A stretch of 64,000 bases of DNA. It comes from Phoebastria nigripes. Its lineage: Eukaryota > Chordata > Aves > Procellariiformes > Diomedeidae. The position numbers and the translations under genes are program-made. Each line of letters starts with the position of its first letter. Positions within the stretch are counted from its first letter, which is position 1. The stretch is taken from contig JAYKAV010003353.1 of NCBI GenBank assembly GCA_035582835.1, forward strand, positions 137,743 to 201,742, read 5' to 3'. Shown piece after piece: positions 1-12,000 of this stretch. The notes under the pieces were generated by a model that did no database searches, was not told the origin of the DNA, and saw only the letters and a program-made list of their open reading frames with translations.

Positions 1-2396
1 GATGCATATTATATAGTACAATAGGATTCCATTTTCTTTGTGTAAGAAAAAACTAAAAGTTAAAAAAGTATACTAAGGCAAGCCTACACTCATTAGAAAA
101 TGTATCTGGTAGAACAGTAATTTCTGAGCTGTGCGTGTGTGGGGATTTCTTGTTTCGTTTCATTAATGCAATGGTACAGAGAGGAAATTTTCGCATGGCA
201 GATGTAATGTGAACTTTTGATAGTCAATGTTGACTTTGCTCAACTAAAATTTAAGAGCACAAAGGTGATGCGCTAGCTGAGGTTAAGAAAATGGCATTAA
301 TATAAGAGAAAAAAGGTTGTTGTGGTTCAGACCAAAGATTCGTCTAGCCTACTAACCTGNCCCCATCAGAGCTTATAGAGCAAATGTCTAATAATAAGGA
401 CAAGGCACATAATGGTTTTCATTTGAACTATTCTCAATTTTGAACTGGTTTTGGCTCACAAGACTTTTTGAACCAAATGTGGTTTCAGTGTGTTTTACTT
501 CCATGTAATTTTACAGTTTACCCTGGAGGATNTGTAAAATTTTAGCATTTGCAACATCTTGTGGTACTTGCATTGTCTGAGCAACTGCCTCCTTTGTTAT
601 GAATTTGGCTTATACTATTTTCATATTATGCTCCCAGTTCTTATATTGGAAGAGACAGCGTGCAATTTCTCCATATCTACTGTCTGTGTCAGTTTGATTT
701 TATAGTCCTCTGTTATCTCTATATCTCTTTTCAAGAGACGAGTGTCTTTTGAAGACACCAAGCAGTCTGTTGTTTTTCATACGGGANGAGTCCAGTGCCA
801 CTGAACGTTCTTACCAATGTGCTGTGGACCTTTTTCTGTCTTATTAGATCTTACTTTGGAGGACTTAAATAGCAGCATAATTATATTCTCGTTTCATTCT
901 CTATGCCTTTCCTAATAATTCCTAATGTTTCATTTGGGTTTTTGATTGCTAGTGAGTACTGAGCTGCTGGTTTTACAGAGCTATCATAATCCCACAGTCC
1001 CCACCTAATCAGCTCGGGGCCTGTCATTTCATTTGTACATCACTTACATATGCACATTTTCCTTACGCTTCACTTTACATTTACCTGTGCGTATGCATTT
1101 CTGCTGCTGCTGTCTCTGTTCCAGATGAGTAAGACCTGTTTACTTGTCATGGATAGAATAGAGCAGAGAAATCACGAACCTGGAAAGCTTGCTTATTTTT
1201 TTCCCCTCCTGACAGGCAGTTAGCTTCCCTAGGATTTGAAAATGCTGATTTGTCTGCTAAGAAGCCAGTACACAGACAACAAATACATTTGTATAAGGAA
1301 CTGATGCTGAAACTTGAGGTTTGTTAGTTCCAAAAACACAAGCTTCAGACACCTGGCCTAATGTTTCTTCCATCAATCCTTTCCTGTCCTTAGCAAATCC
1401 ACAGAGCAGTATCTTGTACTGTATAAAGCTACTGTCTGGCTCTGGTTGTCATAAATGCTCCAGATAGGAACTATACACTTGGCTCACTGCTGCACCTGAT
1501 TAATTGTCTTTTAATTATAGATTTTTTTCCATATTACTATGGTGCTTATGTTTATATGTAGTATTAATGTCTTCAGTAAGATTTAATCAATTTCCTCCAT
1601 GATACATTATTTTACTCATCTTTTTCCTATTTTCATTCTCTTCTTTTCTCTTGGAATAGTTTACCACTAATATTGCCCAAGGAATTCTGGCCAATTTCAC
1701 TGAGAGTTTTATCACTGTCATTCTAGCAAATTTTTTACAAATTGGTCTTAAGAGTAGAAATTATTTAGACTTTCCTAATAGCTCACCATTAGTACCTTTT
1801 GAACTGATATTTACAGCTCTCCCTGAAGGCACAGGAAGTTCTTAGTGGTGTTTACCACACTATTACATTTCTCAACTGCCACAATAGTGTGTGTGTTGTA
1901 CAGTGTCTTCAGGGAGGGGGAAAGAATGATTTATCAAGGTCAGGTCTTATAGTCATTGATTGATTTTTAGTTTGGGTATTATGAAAGTTGCATCTGTTTG
2001 AGGAAGAAGCTGCATAGATGTCCGATTCAAAAGTCTCTGATTCAAAAACACATTTATTATGGCAACTGGGCTCATCTCATATAAAGTGTTCACAAGCTAT
2101 TTATTATAGCTATTAAACTTTAAAAAATGTATACCACAACTCTAAATATTATATGCAATTATTCATTTGTTTTCTCCCATTGTACTTTGGAAATTACTTT
2201 AAAAGATATTTCTTTAGAGCTCTGAATCTTCAGATTTCATTTCTTTGCACAGCTGTGGAGGGTATCAGAACCCCCTTTCATCCAGCAATGCACACACATA
2301 CTGTTTTCAAATAATGAAAATAATTTTATTTGCACAATATTGTTTCTGTTATATTGTAAANTCTTCATCAAACTTATTTCTTCCTGGTTTCCTTGT
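1..2396. other. Unique AT-rich noncoding stretch
   Basis: No open frame of note, no recognisable repeat and no RNA gene is visible. Around 1490-1520 a CACCTG E-box lies next to ATTAATTG and TTTTAATTA sites, which may be regulatory but is too little to call. Single ambiguous bases occur at 360, 532, 786 and 2361. Confidence 0.5.
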
Positions 2397-3010
2397 ATGA
2401 ATTTATAGAATTACAGAATAATTAAGACTGGAAAGGACCTCAAGAGGTCTGTAGTCCAACCTCCTGTGCAAAGCAGGTTCAGCTACAAGGTCAGACCAGG
2501 TTGCTCAGGGCTTTATCCAGTTGAGTCTTAAAAACCTCCAAGGATAGAGACTACACAGCATCTCTGGGCAGCCTACTCCACTGCTGGTGTGTCCTCAGGT
2601 GAAATTTTTTTTCTCTTATGTCTACACATTACCAGCCATGACTCTTGTCCTTCTGCCACGCACTGCTGTGAAGAGCCCATCTCCATCTTCTCAGTAACCA
2701 CCATGCAGGTATGGGCAGGCTACTGTTAGGTCACCCCAAAGCCGCCTCTTCTCCAGGCTGAACAAGCCCCACTCCCTCAGTCTCTCTTCACAGGACAAAT
2801 GCTCCAGCCTTTGATCACCCTAAGGTTTCTCTGCTGAACTTGCTTCAGTTAATTAACATTCTTCCTCTGCTGGGGGGTCCAAAACTGAAAGTAATTACTA
2901 GATGTGCCCTCATGAGTGCTGAGTAGAGGGGGATAATTTCTCCCTTCGACATCCTGGATGTGCCCCTGTGAATACTACCCAGGGCACACTGCTGGCTCAT
3001 GCTCAGCATT
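2397..3010 (-). mobile_element. CR1 LINE fragment, 3' end and reverse transcriptase C-terminal part
   Basis: Read on the minus strand this is the 3' portion of an avian CR1 retrotransposon. On the plus strand one sees the reverse complement of the family's 3' tail (TATAGAATTACAGAATAATT near 2403, then the GGAAAGGACCTC block). It is followed by the usual landmarks: CTCTGGGCAGCCTACTCCA near 2560, the TCTTCTCCAGGCTGAACAA block near 2748, and the GAGTGCTGAGTAGAGGGGGA block near 2914, which lies in the end of the reverse transcriptase. It is well diverged, with no long open frame, so it is an old dead copy. The homology stops near 3005; see the adjoining CR1 block at 3070. Confidence 0.9.
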
Positions 3011-3069
3011 TATCTTTTTTCAGTCACTGCTAACTTCCCCTGATCTTCACTACTTTTCCAACATGTTAA

Positions 3070-4145
3070 TGGCCTCTCTATGAAATTGCCCAGCTCTCTC
3101 AGCNCCCTTGGATGCAGTCTGTCAGGTTACAAGGACTTCTGTGGGTTGAGTTCCCACAGAAGTCGCCCACTGCTGGTTGTTCCTCTCCTCCTTGAACGTT
3201 TTCACTATGCACAGAGGCCTGGGAAACCTTGTTGGTGTAGATGCAAGGAAGACATCAGGTANTTCAGCCTTATTTGTGTCAGCCAACTGCCCCATACAAC
3301 CATGTTTTCCTTTGCCAGACTTCTGCTGTTAATATAGTACTAGAAGCTCTTGTTGTGCTAGATATCCCTTGCAAGTATCAACCCTAGGTGAGCCTTGGCT
3401 TTCCTCATACCATCCCTGCGTGTCTGGGCAATATTACTATAGTGCTCCCTTATAGCTTGTTCCTGCTTCCCCCTCCTGTGTACTGCATTTTTGCATTGAA
3501 ACACAGTCATGAGTTTCCTGTTAAACTGATCTGGTAATCTGTTTCTTTTCCTGGTTATTGGGAGGGACCACTCTTGAGCTAAGAAGAGATTGCTTTTAAA
3601 GACCTGCCAGCTTTTACAAGCTCCTTTGCCTTCCACAGCTGCCTCTCATTGGGTGACTCCTAACAGTTTTTTGAATAAGCTAAATTCTGCTCTCCTAGAG
3701 CCCAGGGTCTGTAGTCTGCTACTTGCCACCTTCTCTCCCCGGGGGATCTTGAACTCTTCTGTTTCATGGACACTACAGCCAAAGCTGCTATTGATTAGTC
3801 AGGTCCTCTTTATTAGTGAATAGCAGATCCACCTGTGCATCACCTTCAATTGCCTCATCCATTACTTGTATTAAGGAATTATCCCCGATACCTCCCCAAA
3901 ACTCTGCTCAATTGCTTGGCTGTAGCTGTGTTGCTATTCCAGAAGATTGCAGGAAAATGGAAATCCCTCCTAACAGTGGGGGTCTATGATCCAGAGACCT
4001 TCTTAAGTTGTTTAAAGAATATTTTTTATGCTTTCTCATCCTAATGGGTGATCTGTAACAGTCTCCTACCACAATAGTACCCTTACTGGCATCTCCTTTG
4101 ATCCTGACCTAATCCTTCTTTAAGCCTGATCCTTATGGGAAGGGT
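3070..4145 (-). mobile_element. CR1 LINE fragment, ORF2 endonuclease to start of reverse transcriptase
   Basis: This is the upstream part of a CR1 ORF2 on the minus strand, probably the same insertion as 2397-3010. Going from high to low coordinates it covers the endonuclease C-terminal half (about 4145-3640; landmarks include GTGATCTGTAACAGTCTCCTACC near 4049 on the plus strand). It then covers the linker between endonuclease and reverse transcriptase, where the minus-strand frame at 3636-3358 ends in a peptide like RKAKAHLGLILARD, a signature of that linker. Last comes the start of the reverse transcriptase near 3250-3090. The core of the polymerase, which should lie between this block and 2397-3010, is absent. 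Stops and frameshifts throughout make it nonfunctional. The 5' end near 4145 is approximate. Confidence 0.8.
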
Positions 4146-6439
4146 GGGGAGAGTCTTCGAAAAACCCATTATCAGTAGATTGACTAACGGTCATTTGTAT
4201 AATTTGAGAATCAATCTTTAAAGACTAACCATATACATTAACAGCTTGTAAATTTTGTGAATACTTTACAATATATGTTACTAGTAATCCTGAAACTTCT
4301 AATAGCATGCTTCTATCTGATTACTAAGTAAAAATCTGATATCCATACAGCCTGTGCCTAATTTGGTTTTGGGGGAAACTCTGGAAAACCTAGTCTAAGC
4401 ATCTGCCTAAAATGATATGAAAGTATTTTAGTCAGTGGAGGCTTTCTTGCCTCTCTGTCATATACTTCTTTCCTTTTCAACAGCCCTCCTCTTTGCATTT
4501 CTCTTCCATGATTCCTCTTAAAAATCCATAGAAAGAGACACAGAGTGTCATTTGGAATGATTTTTGCAGTAAGTAAGAGAAAACCTTCCATGTCCTTCTC
4601 CTATGTCAATTTTAGAAGATGTTAAGAAACTATTGGTTTTGGTAGTCAGGTAACACAGTGACTCATGAATGCATAGTAGCATGGCTGAATTTATATAATT
4701 AATAATACTACATGTTGCTGATAGTCTGAAGTTATTTGAAGATAGTCTGAAGCAGCACTGAGTAAAATGTTTTCACGTTACTGCTTATGCAAGATTTTAC
4801 TCATTTTGGTTCTCAACATTGATAAATATTCTAATTCATGTAACACAGCACTCATCATGCCTTGCTCTATTTGAATCGTCAGCACTTTGTTATACTCCAC
4901 ATTTTGGTTCATCTTTTCTTGGTGATCTTTCCAAAATTCAAGAGGTCACTTACTTACAGAGTAGGTTTTCACATCACATCCTGGTCTTCTCTTCCATACA
5001 TGGAGTGAGAGCAGAAGTAACAGTAGTGGTAGTCTTCCTTTATAGAACAGAAAAAGCTAATTTATTTACAGTTCTTGGGTTTGTTTATAGCAGTGAATTA
5101 GCATTTTGTTCCATGCAGTGCAATTTAAATCCACTTTTCTGTAATTCTCCTTTTTATAGTTGCAAATAATTGCTATGTGAAAAATGAACATGTAGTAGAG
5201 AATTGTTAAATGAGTAATCTCATTTTAAACACATTTATTCTATTAGCTACCATTTATTTTAGAGGACTACACTGTGTTACGGTGTATACACTGNGGCACT
5301 AGAAATCCATTGGCATAGAGCACTATCCGTTTATTTAGTGTCACCATGAATTTTAACAGATCCTGGTGTTTCAGAAGTATGTAAGCTTCCTATTTTATGG
5401 GAAGAACTTGATTGCCCAACTGCCTTGTGGTTTAGTCATTCCGTAGCTGAGGAGATGAGAGATGTTAACCTTTTTCTTGAAACAGCCTGAAACTGTGAGT
5501 TTCAAGAACAATAGAGGTCTGAAATTGAGCTGTTCTTAACAGTCTTAACAGAAGTGTAATACCAACAAATACACGGANGTGTGTAATTAACAATTTCCCT
5601 GTTGTTTGTTTTAGTGAACCTTTAGTCTCAAAATACATTGTGTGAACTTGAGTTGCATGGTTGTGTGTGACATTCATCAAGAGGATTGCACGAGAAAAGA
5701 TGGGCCTATATGAAAATTGTCNTCTTACACCTTGGAGGCAAGAGGGATAGATGTCAGGTGAGATTACAGTTAGCCACCAAAGTTGTTTTTTATGTCTGAC
5801 AGCCTTTTTAACTACTTTCTTCAGCTGCACTGGTAGGAAGGAGTGATATACTGTCAGTTTTGTGTGCTGCCCCCTTCACTAGTGCTTTCCTACACTTTCA
5901 CAGTCCTTTTGGGGTCTTGACAAACAGCATTGCAGGTACCTTCTCCTACTGGAGTATCTGAGGCTGAGGGACTGATTTCAAACATTTTCCCCCGTTCACA
6001 GCAGTACCACAAGTTGCAGTTATATCAGCATCGCCATCTCGGTAGCATTATTTATGCTCCTACAGATGAGGTTATCTTGAAATATATATTAAAATGGATT
6101 AAATTCACAATTTAGGCTTAAATGAGGAAAAGGAGTGTTCCTGTGTAAACATGACCTGGTATGCTGAAGCACAGTAATGGTCAGTACAGGCAGTATAGCT
6201 TGGCTTGATGTAGCACTCCAACAACAACAACAAAGTAAAACTTGGCCAAGTAGAGACAAGAGGTTTGCAGGGGTAAAGTCCTGTTGGGTATTGATGAAAT
6301 CTGCTGGAAGAGGAGGAAATGCATTTATAAAGAAGAACCTGTAACTAGTGTTGTCATGTTTCATTTTGATTTACAGACATTATTAAGGAATCTTAACTCA
6401 GTGATGCCACAGTTTAATATCTCCCTGAGATATTAAGCC
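4146..6439. other. Unique AT-rich noncoding stretch
   Basis: No gene or classified repeat is visible. Open frames at 4819-5169 (plus) and 5465-5830 (minus) have no recognisable domain, no splice context and a composition typical of chance frames. A short (CAA)n run sits at about 6221-6235. Confidence 0.45.
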
Positions 6440-6905
6440 TGTGGTTTTGCCTCTGCTGAGTCTTCTGCTGTTTCTTGTAAAGTTCATACTTTTTGTCAAT
6501 AAAAAAAGAAATGTTTTTTTAATGAGCCTGCCAGGTCATATTATTGCAAAGTTCCTTTTCATAAGAACTTCTTTTTCTTAAAGACCAACTTCATGTATAG
6601 TTTGTTTTTTTTTTTTTGAGAGCCCAGCTGTGGCTTCACATTTGTGGCTGCTTTGCAAATTAGCCGTACTAATAAAGTGATGACATTGTTAACAAACCAG
6701 GAAATTTAAAATTAAACAAGTACTCAAATCTGTGCAATAAGCAGAACAAAAGCTATTCCAGCTTCTTCCTAATATCCTCTGGTAAATTTTACATTTGCTT
6801 TACCAAAGCACGATTGGGGCTAAAAGAATTGTCACTATCTCTGTTTATTTTGCTTGAACTAATGACCACATAGGAATTAAACAGAAGCCTGCAAGATGTG
6901 AATCA
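6440..6905. promoter_or_regulatory. Possible conserved noncoding element (inferred)
   Basis: This block lacks repeats and has no usable open frame, yet it carries several sites typical of vertebrate developmental enhancers. There is a perfect palindrome TTGTTAACAA at 6686-6695 (forkhead/HNF1-like), a GCAAATTAGC site near 6656 (POU/homeodomain-like), and further TAAT cores. A T-run at 6605-6617 interrupts it. The call rests on texture alone; no alignment was available. Confidence 0.25.
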
Positions 6906-8897
6906 TATCTTCATTTTAGAAAAATCTTAAAGTTTGCATTTGTTTTTTGTTTTAATACAAAACTATAATCTCTTTGGACAGTAGCTATTTTTCAGTTATG
7001 TGTTTATTTGGGGGCATTTGACAGAATGTTTTGCAGTCATCAGTAGTAGTATGTTCAGACACAGTGGTGGTAGATTGTTAATTAAAATTGCCTGATCCTT
7101 TCTAGGTCATTTACACCATAGTAGACACTAAAGAACCGATCTGTCCTTGACCCTCACCATTTGCACATGTGTGCTCACTCTGTCTCATGTTCCTAGCTAG
7201 ATGATGGAAAGGGGGAATTTCACCTGTGGGCCTCAAGGGAAAAAAAAAAAAAAAAAAGTCTTTAATTTGTTTGTGGATTGGTTTGGGGGGTTTCCCCCCC
7301 ACCCCCTTCTTCCTGCTGCTATAGAAAGAGGAGTATCTCTAGGCTTTAGTACTCTATATACAGATTCTGAATATGCTATTTCTGGAGTGGAAGAGGATCA
7401 GAAAAAGATTTCAGGTTAGAAAAATTTACCAAGATTGTGAATATTTTTAGCTTTACATTTTGGAAAAGTAAGTACAATAGAAGCTACAAGAATGTAGGTT
7501 TGTTTATTTCAGAGAGGAGTTTCCTGTGGTTATTAAAAACCCACATATTTGTAAGTGGCCTACAGATTTGTTGTTAATTCTTGGCTGTATTTGAGCAACT
7601 CTGGAGTTAACTACTTCTTTTCCCAATAATAATAATATCCTCGCTGGTTCCTCTTTCCTTTAGTAAAATGCTCTTAGGCTATGCATGATTTCTTTATTCT
7701 GAATACTAGGGTAATCAGTTCAGTCACTCTTTTTACTTTTGATATTGTGTTTTATAATATATTTAGTAAACTGGGAGGTATCAAGAGGAAATTGATTTGA
7801 GGCATGTAATTCTATACCGTATTTTCTCACAGTGAATGAGAATTACACAATCTTTTCAGAATTTGGATTTTAATTCAAATTTGTCAGTTCAATTAAAACT
7901 AATGATAATCCCCTATGCTTTTAAAGTGTCTTATTTATTGATATACCCTTGGTACATATTAGCTTTTCATATAAAGTATTGCAGTTTCTCCAACTTTAAC
8001 ACAGACATTATATGCACTTTTAGAAGCTAATTGAAAATTTTTATCTTTTTGCATAAGCTTTTGTTCTTTGAAATTACTGCTCTTCAGGTTTTTGTGGTTG
8101 GGTTTTTTGGGTTTGGTTTTTGGTTTTCTTTTTACATTTTTCTACAGTTCTGCTCTTCAGTGGATCTTAGCGAGTATCTTTATCTTGCTAGAGAAATAAT
8201 TTTCCTTCCCCCCCCCCTTCACTTTGCTTCTCCATGGAATTTAGAAACGTACCACTGCCACAGATATATTCAGTCAGGCTCATAACCTGTTATAAGTTAT
8301 TATAAATATCTTGAATGTGATCATGAAAGCATAAAATGATGCATTCTATTTCCTTATTTGTTTGGTTTTGCTATGTAAAGAGCAAGATATTTCTCTTTTG
8401 TCCTGTATTTTGTTTTGGTGCACTACTGCAAAGATCAAAATAAAACAACAAAAACCCCCTCCCAACAACTTTCCAGAGTTCTAGTTCTAGCTGTTCAGAG
8501 GCTTCTTTATGGAATCAGTGGGGTTACATATTCTGACTTTGTTAACGTTAAACTTCACCTTGAATTTTACTTTTAATTTTACCTAAAAGAAAGGGTAATG
8601 TGATTGAACTCTGCCGTATTTCTTTATCTTTTCATGTTTATTAAATCTGGATAGCTTATGCCTTTTAAGCATAGTGTCAATCTTGTGATCCAGTGGAGTA
8701 CCTGAATAAAAATACTCTTTTATATGAAAAACTAAAGGGAGTGCTTACAATCATAAACCAACTGTAACATATCATTGAGTTTCTATAGCAAAGCTTTTCA
8801 TGATTGGATCCCCAGCTCTGCATCAGACTGAGCTATGCAGAAAGGTTATTTTCACTCCATTCTGAGTGTGCTTTGTTCTTTTGTTATGTTGCTGTAG
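6906..8897. other. Noncoding stretch with low-complexity runs
   Basis: It contains an 18-base poly(A) at 7240-7257 followed by a G6/C7 pair at 7285-7300 able to form a small hairpin, a T/G-rich run at about 8088-8135, and a C-run near 8208-8217. The open frames at 7836-8030 and 8031-8285 are AT-driven and unrecognised. Confidence 0.5.
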
Positions 8898-9047
8898 GCC
8901 AGTATCGTTTGCAGGGGAGCATAAGGAACAGCAAGAGCTCAATGAAACAAGCTTTTATTTCCTGGATAATCTCCGGATTATCCTGGCTTCATTAGGAGGC
9001 TGGGAAGGTGCTCTGTTGGAGAGGATTGAATGTCTGACCTTCAAGAG
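8898..9047 (+). CDS. Candidate internal coding exon, gene unrecognised
   Basis: A 150-bp segment is bounded by a good-looking acceptor (a T-rich tract ending GTTGCTGTAG at 8897) and a donor (AAGAG then GTATTC at 9048). One frame is open throughout, entering and leaving in phase 2, so the exon would be symmetric and code for about 50 residues. The peptide has a protein-like, helix-prone composition, including EHKEQQELNE followed by FYFLDNLRIILASLGGWEG and then ALLERIECLTFK. I do not recognise the family. The same frame stays open somewhat beyond both splice sites (8866-9096), and a second frame is open over most of the block, so chance is not excluded. No partner exon was identified nearby. 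Confidence 0.3.
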
Positions 9048-12000
9048 GTATTCCTGTTCTCTTTCCTTTGGACACCAGCAAGGAACAATGGTCTAGGCAG
9101 AGAAAAGTATAAACTCCTCTAAACCCACCTTTGTTGAACTAGCATATGGGAATGTGGGAGACTGTTTTGAGATAGCCTAAGCAGCTTCTCTAGGAGTGTT
9201 TAAGGCAAGGTTTGATAAGTACAGTATTACATACACCTACATTGTTGAAATAGCAGATAAATGAGTTTTACCCCCACTGGTAAGTGGGAATATCCCTTTT
9301 ATCTTTGACATTTTGTCAAAGCATATGTTAACTAGAGGCACGATGTAAGTTGTGAACATGTTAAAGTTCAGGTTCTTGTATATCTACATGTATAGAAAAA
9401 ATATGTTAAAATACATTAAAATACTACAAAAATTATTTGCTAAAACAAACTTAGGAAAATTCTGTTTCTTCTGTGTTTGCAGTTAACTTGCTTTAATAGA
9501 TTACAACAAATAGTGTGTGTGGTGTTGAATACTTACTGTTTGTTAAGTGTTTTGCACATATCTACATATTGTGTGCAGGCTTAAGATATTCCTTTTAGGA
9601 AGGAGGAAATGTAGAATAGCAAAAGCTAGTTAGAAAAGATTTAATATTTGAAAAATGCTTGGTTGTTTCAGTGAGCAATGAATGAGTCTGAGCTACCCCT
9701 CCCAATGACTTCAGAAGCTTGATTGTGGAGTTTTCACAAAATTCTGTAAACCAACAACTAAGGAGTTACTTGAACATTTTTGTAGCGTGGATATGGAAGT
9801 CATATACAGGGTAAAAGGAACACAAGTCAAATGATGCCTCTGGCAGCAACTTAGTAATTGCTTAAACAATGTTGAAGTATGGACTTACACCGTGTTGCAT
9901 TAGGATCTGTTAAAGGATCTTGAATACTGAAGANCCACATAGTAAACCTGCACGAAATAGCATGGAAGATCTTGATGGCAATCCTGGTGCATGTTCTATC
10001 GTTTTATGCTGCTGGCAGTATGCTACTCTTATGTTCCTCAAGCTTGCAGCAATTTAGCAACACTTACTTATTGCTACTGATGTATGTCACTTTTGAATTT
10101 TGGAAATCAGGTTATGGGGATCATAACCTCCTCCTTTGGATTGCAGGTAATATTTTATTGGATTAATTAATGCAAGTTTTCAGAGTCAGGTTGACTTCAG
10201 AAAGTGATTTTCCTTTTTGTGGAAGAGGAATTTAATGTTCTTGCCAACTTTTTTGCTGCTTATAAATTACATCATATGGGGGAAGTAAGTGAACAGGCAT
10301 ATTGCTGCCAAATGGAAAACGTTGCATATTCTGTGATGGAGTNGTCAAACCTGAATATGTAACATTTCTGCTTGCCCAGCTTTCAATGATCATTATCTGA
10401 CATACAGGTGAATCACACTGTCTTAAAATAGAATTAATGAGCGTTTCCATTACTAGATTATTAAAGAGCATCTGTGTTCTTTCAATTATGGTAATTTCAC
10501 TGTTTTAAATAGTGTTTTACATTTCCTGATGGGAATGTAACTATACTCAGCATATGCTTATTAAGCCACTTAGCAAACATAGTTGTATTAATGAAATCCA
10601 AGGTGTGTAATTTCATTCCATATTCTCAAAACCTGCAAAGTATAAGCTCCAAATACAGGAACTGAGTCCCAGATACAGTGCAGCCTATTCAGGACAAGTC
10701 GCGTCTGAGTACTGGGAAGTCTAGTTGAGTGGTTTTCATCCTGTATTCCACAGCATATTGCCAAGAGATTAACGAACAGTAGCCAAGGAGGACCACTGGA
10801 GAGTGTATATATAGATTTGCCTGTGTATGTGGAATTTCCAAAGGGATCTATCCATTAAAAATTGTTATAAAACTATGTGTCTTTTTGGTTGCAGTTGTAT
10901 TTATTAGAGGTGAGCAATAGTTACGCTAGTATTGTACATTTTGAGGGGCAAGTGGTAAGTTTCCCTTGACTTAGAAGAATTTGGAAAGATCCTCCATACC
11001 TCGAAAGCCAGTAGTGTTTAAGAAGAAAGTTAAGAGATCTGTCCCAGGAGGCCTGAGCCTATGAACAAGTTTCTTCTGTAGTTGCACCCATGGGACAGAA
11101 ACCTATCTGTGCCTTGTAAATGCCAGCTGGAGCTCAGTAATGTTGGAGACTGAAAAGGAGGATGTAGTCTCTGGAGTAAAGGAAATAACCCAGCTTTTTA
11201 TATGGCACTTAGAGGCCGTGAGAAAGAGCTGCTTAGTGAAAATCGAAAATGAAGAAAGGTCTTTGGGCGTCCATGAGTGAGAGCCTAAGGGGAAGACGAC
11301 TGGTAATAAAGGAAAACCTGGGAACTTTAGTATCTAAAAGATAGAACAACTGTATAATGTTTGGGGATCTAGTTAAACTTTCTGTCTGTCTCCTTCTAAG
11401 ACAAGGACCTGAATCATGTCAAAGTATATCATCAGTACAGTGGGCTGATGAGCTAATCCAAGAGTGTATAGAAGATATTTTTAATAATGTCATCTTTCTT
11501 TACGGTAAAATTATTATCAGCATGGTAGGTCTTTTCCATGGCAAGCATCTTGCTCCTCAGTTAGAGGCGCAGCTGTAACCAGGAGTCCAACTGTAATATA
11601 TCTGGAGAGCCAGGACTGTGCTATGGTCCAGCACGGAACTCCATGTCCTGAAGATCAGGGGATGCAAAGTCAGAGTGGTTTGTTTTATAGTTTACATGAT
11701 ATTTAGAAATGTTTCAAAAGACTCTCCAGATATGGCTGATTTGTGATTTATTTTATAGGAAGTCATTCTGCTGCTGCCTGATGGCAGTTAACTGGATCCT
11801 GACAGCTTGTTATAGAAGAGTATTATTATCACTGATATCTGGGACTGAAAGACATTAGGGCACAGCAAACTAGGTAATTTTTTTAAGGCATACATACCTG
11901 AATGGTACAAAGTTGCTTTCAAATACCCCATAGTAGTGTTTATTAAAAAAAAATTTATAAGATTCAAGGGAGGCAGATGGGATATGGAGTCACAGCCATA

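Noticed and set aside
3080..4044. Three plus-strand frames (3080-3337, 3590-3823, 3835-4044)
   Set aside because: Antisense of the CR1 ORF2 fragment.
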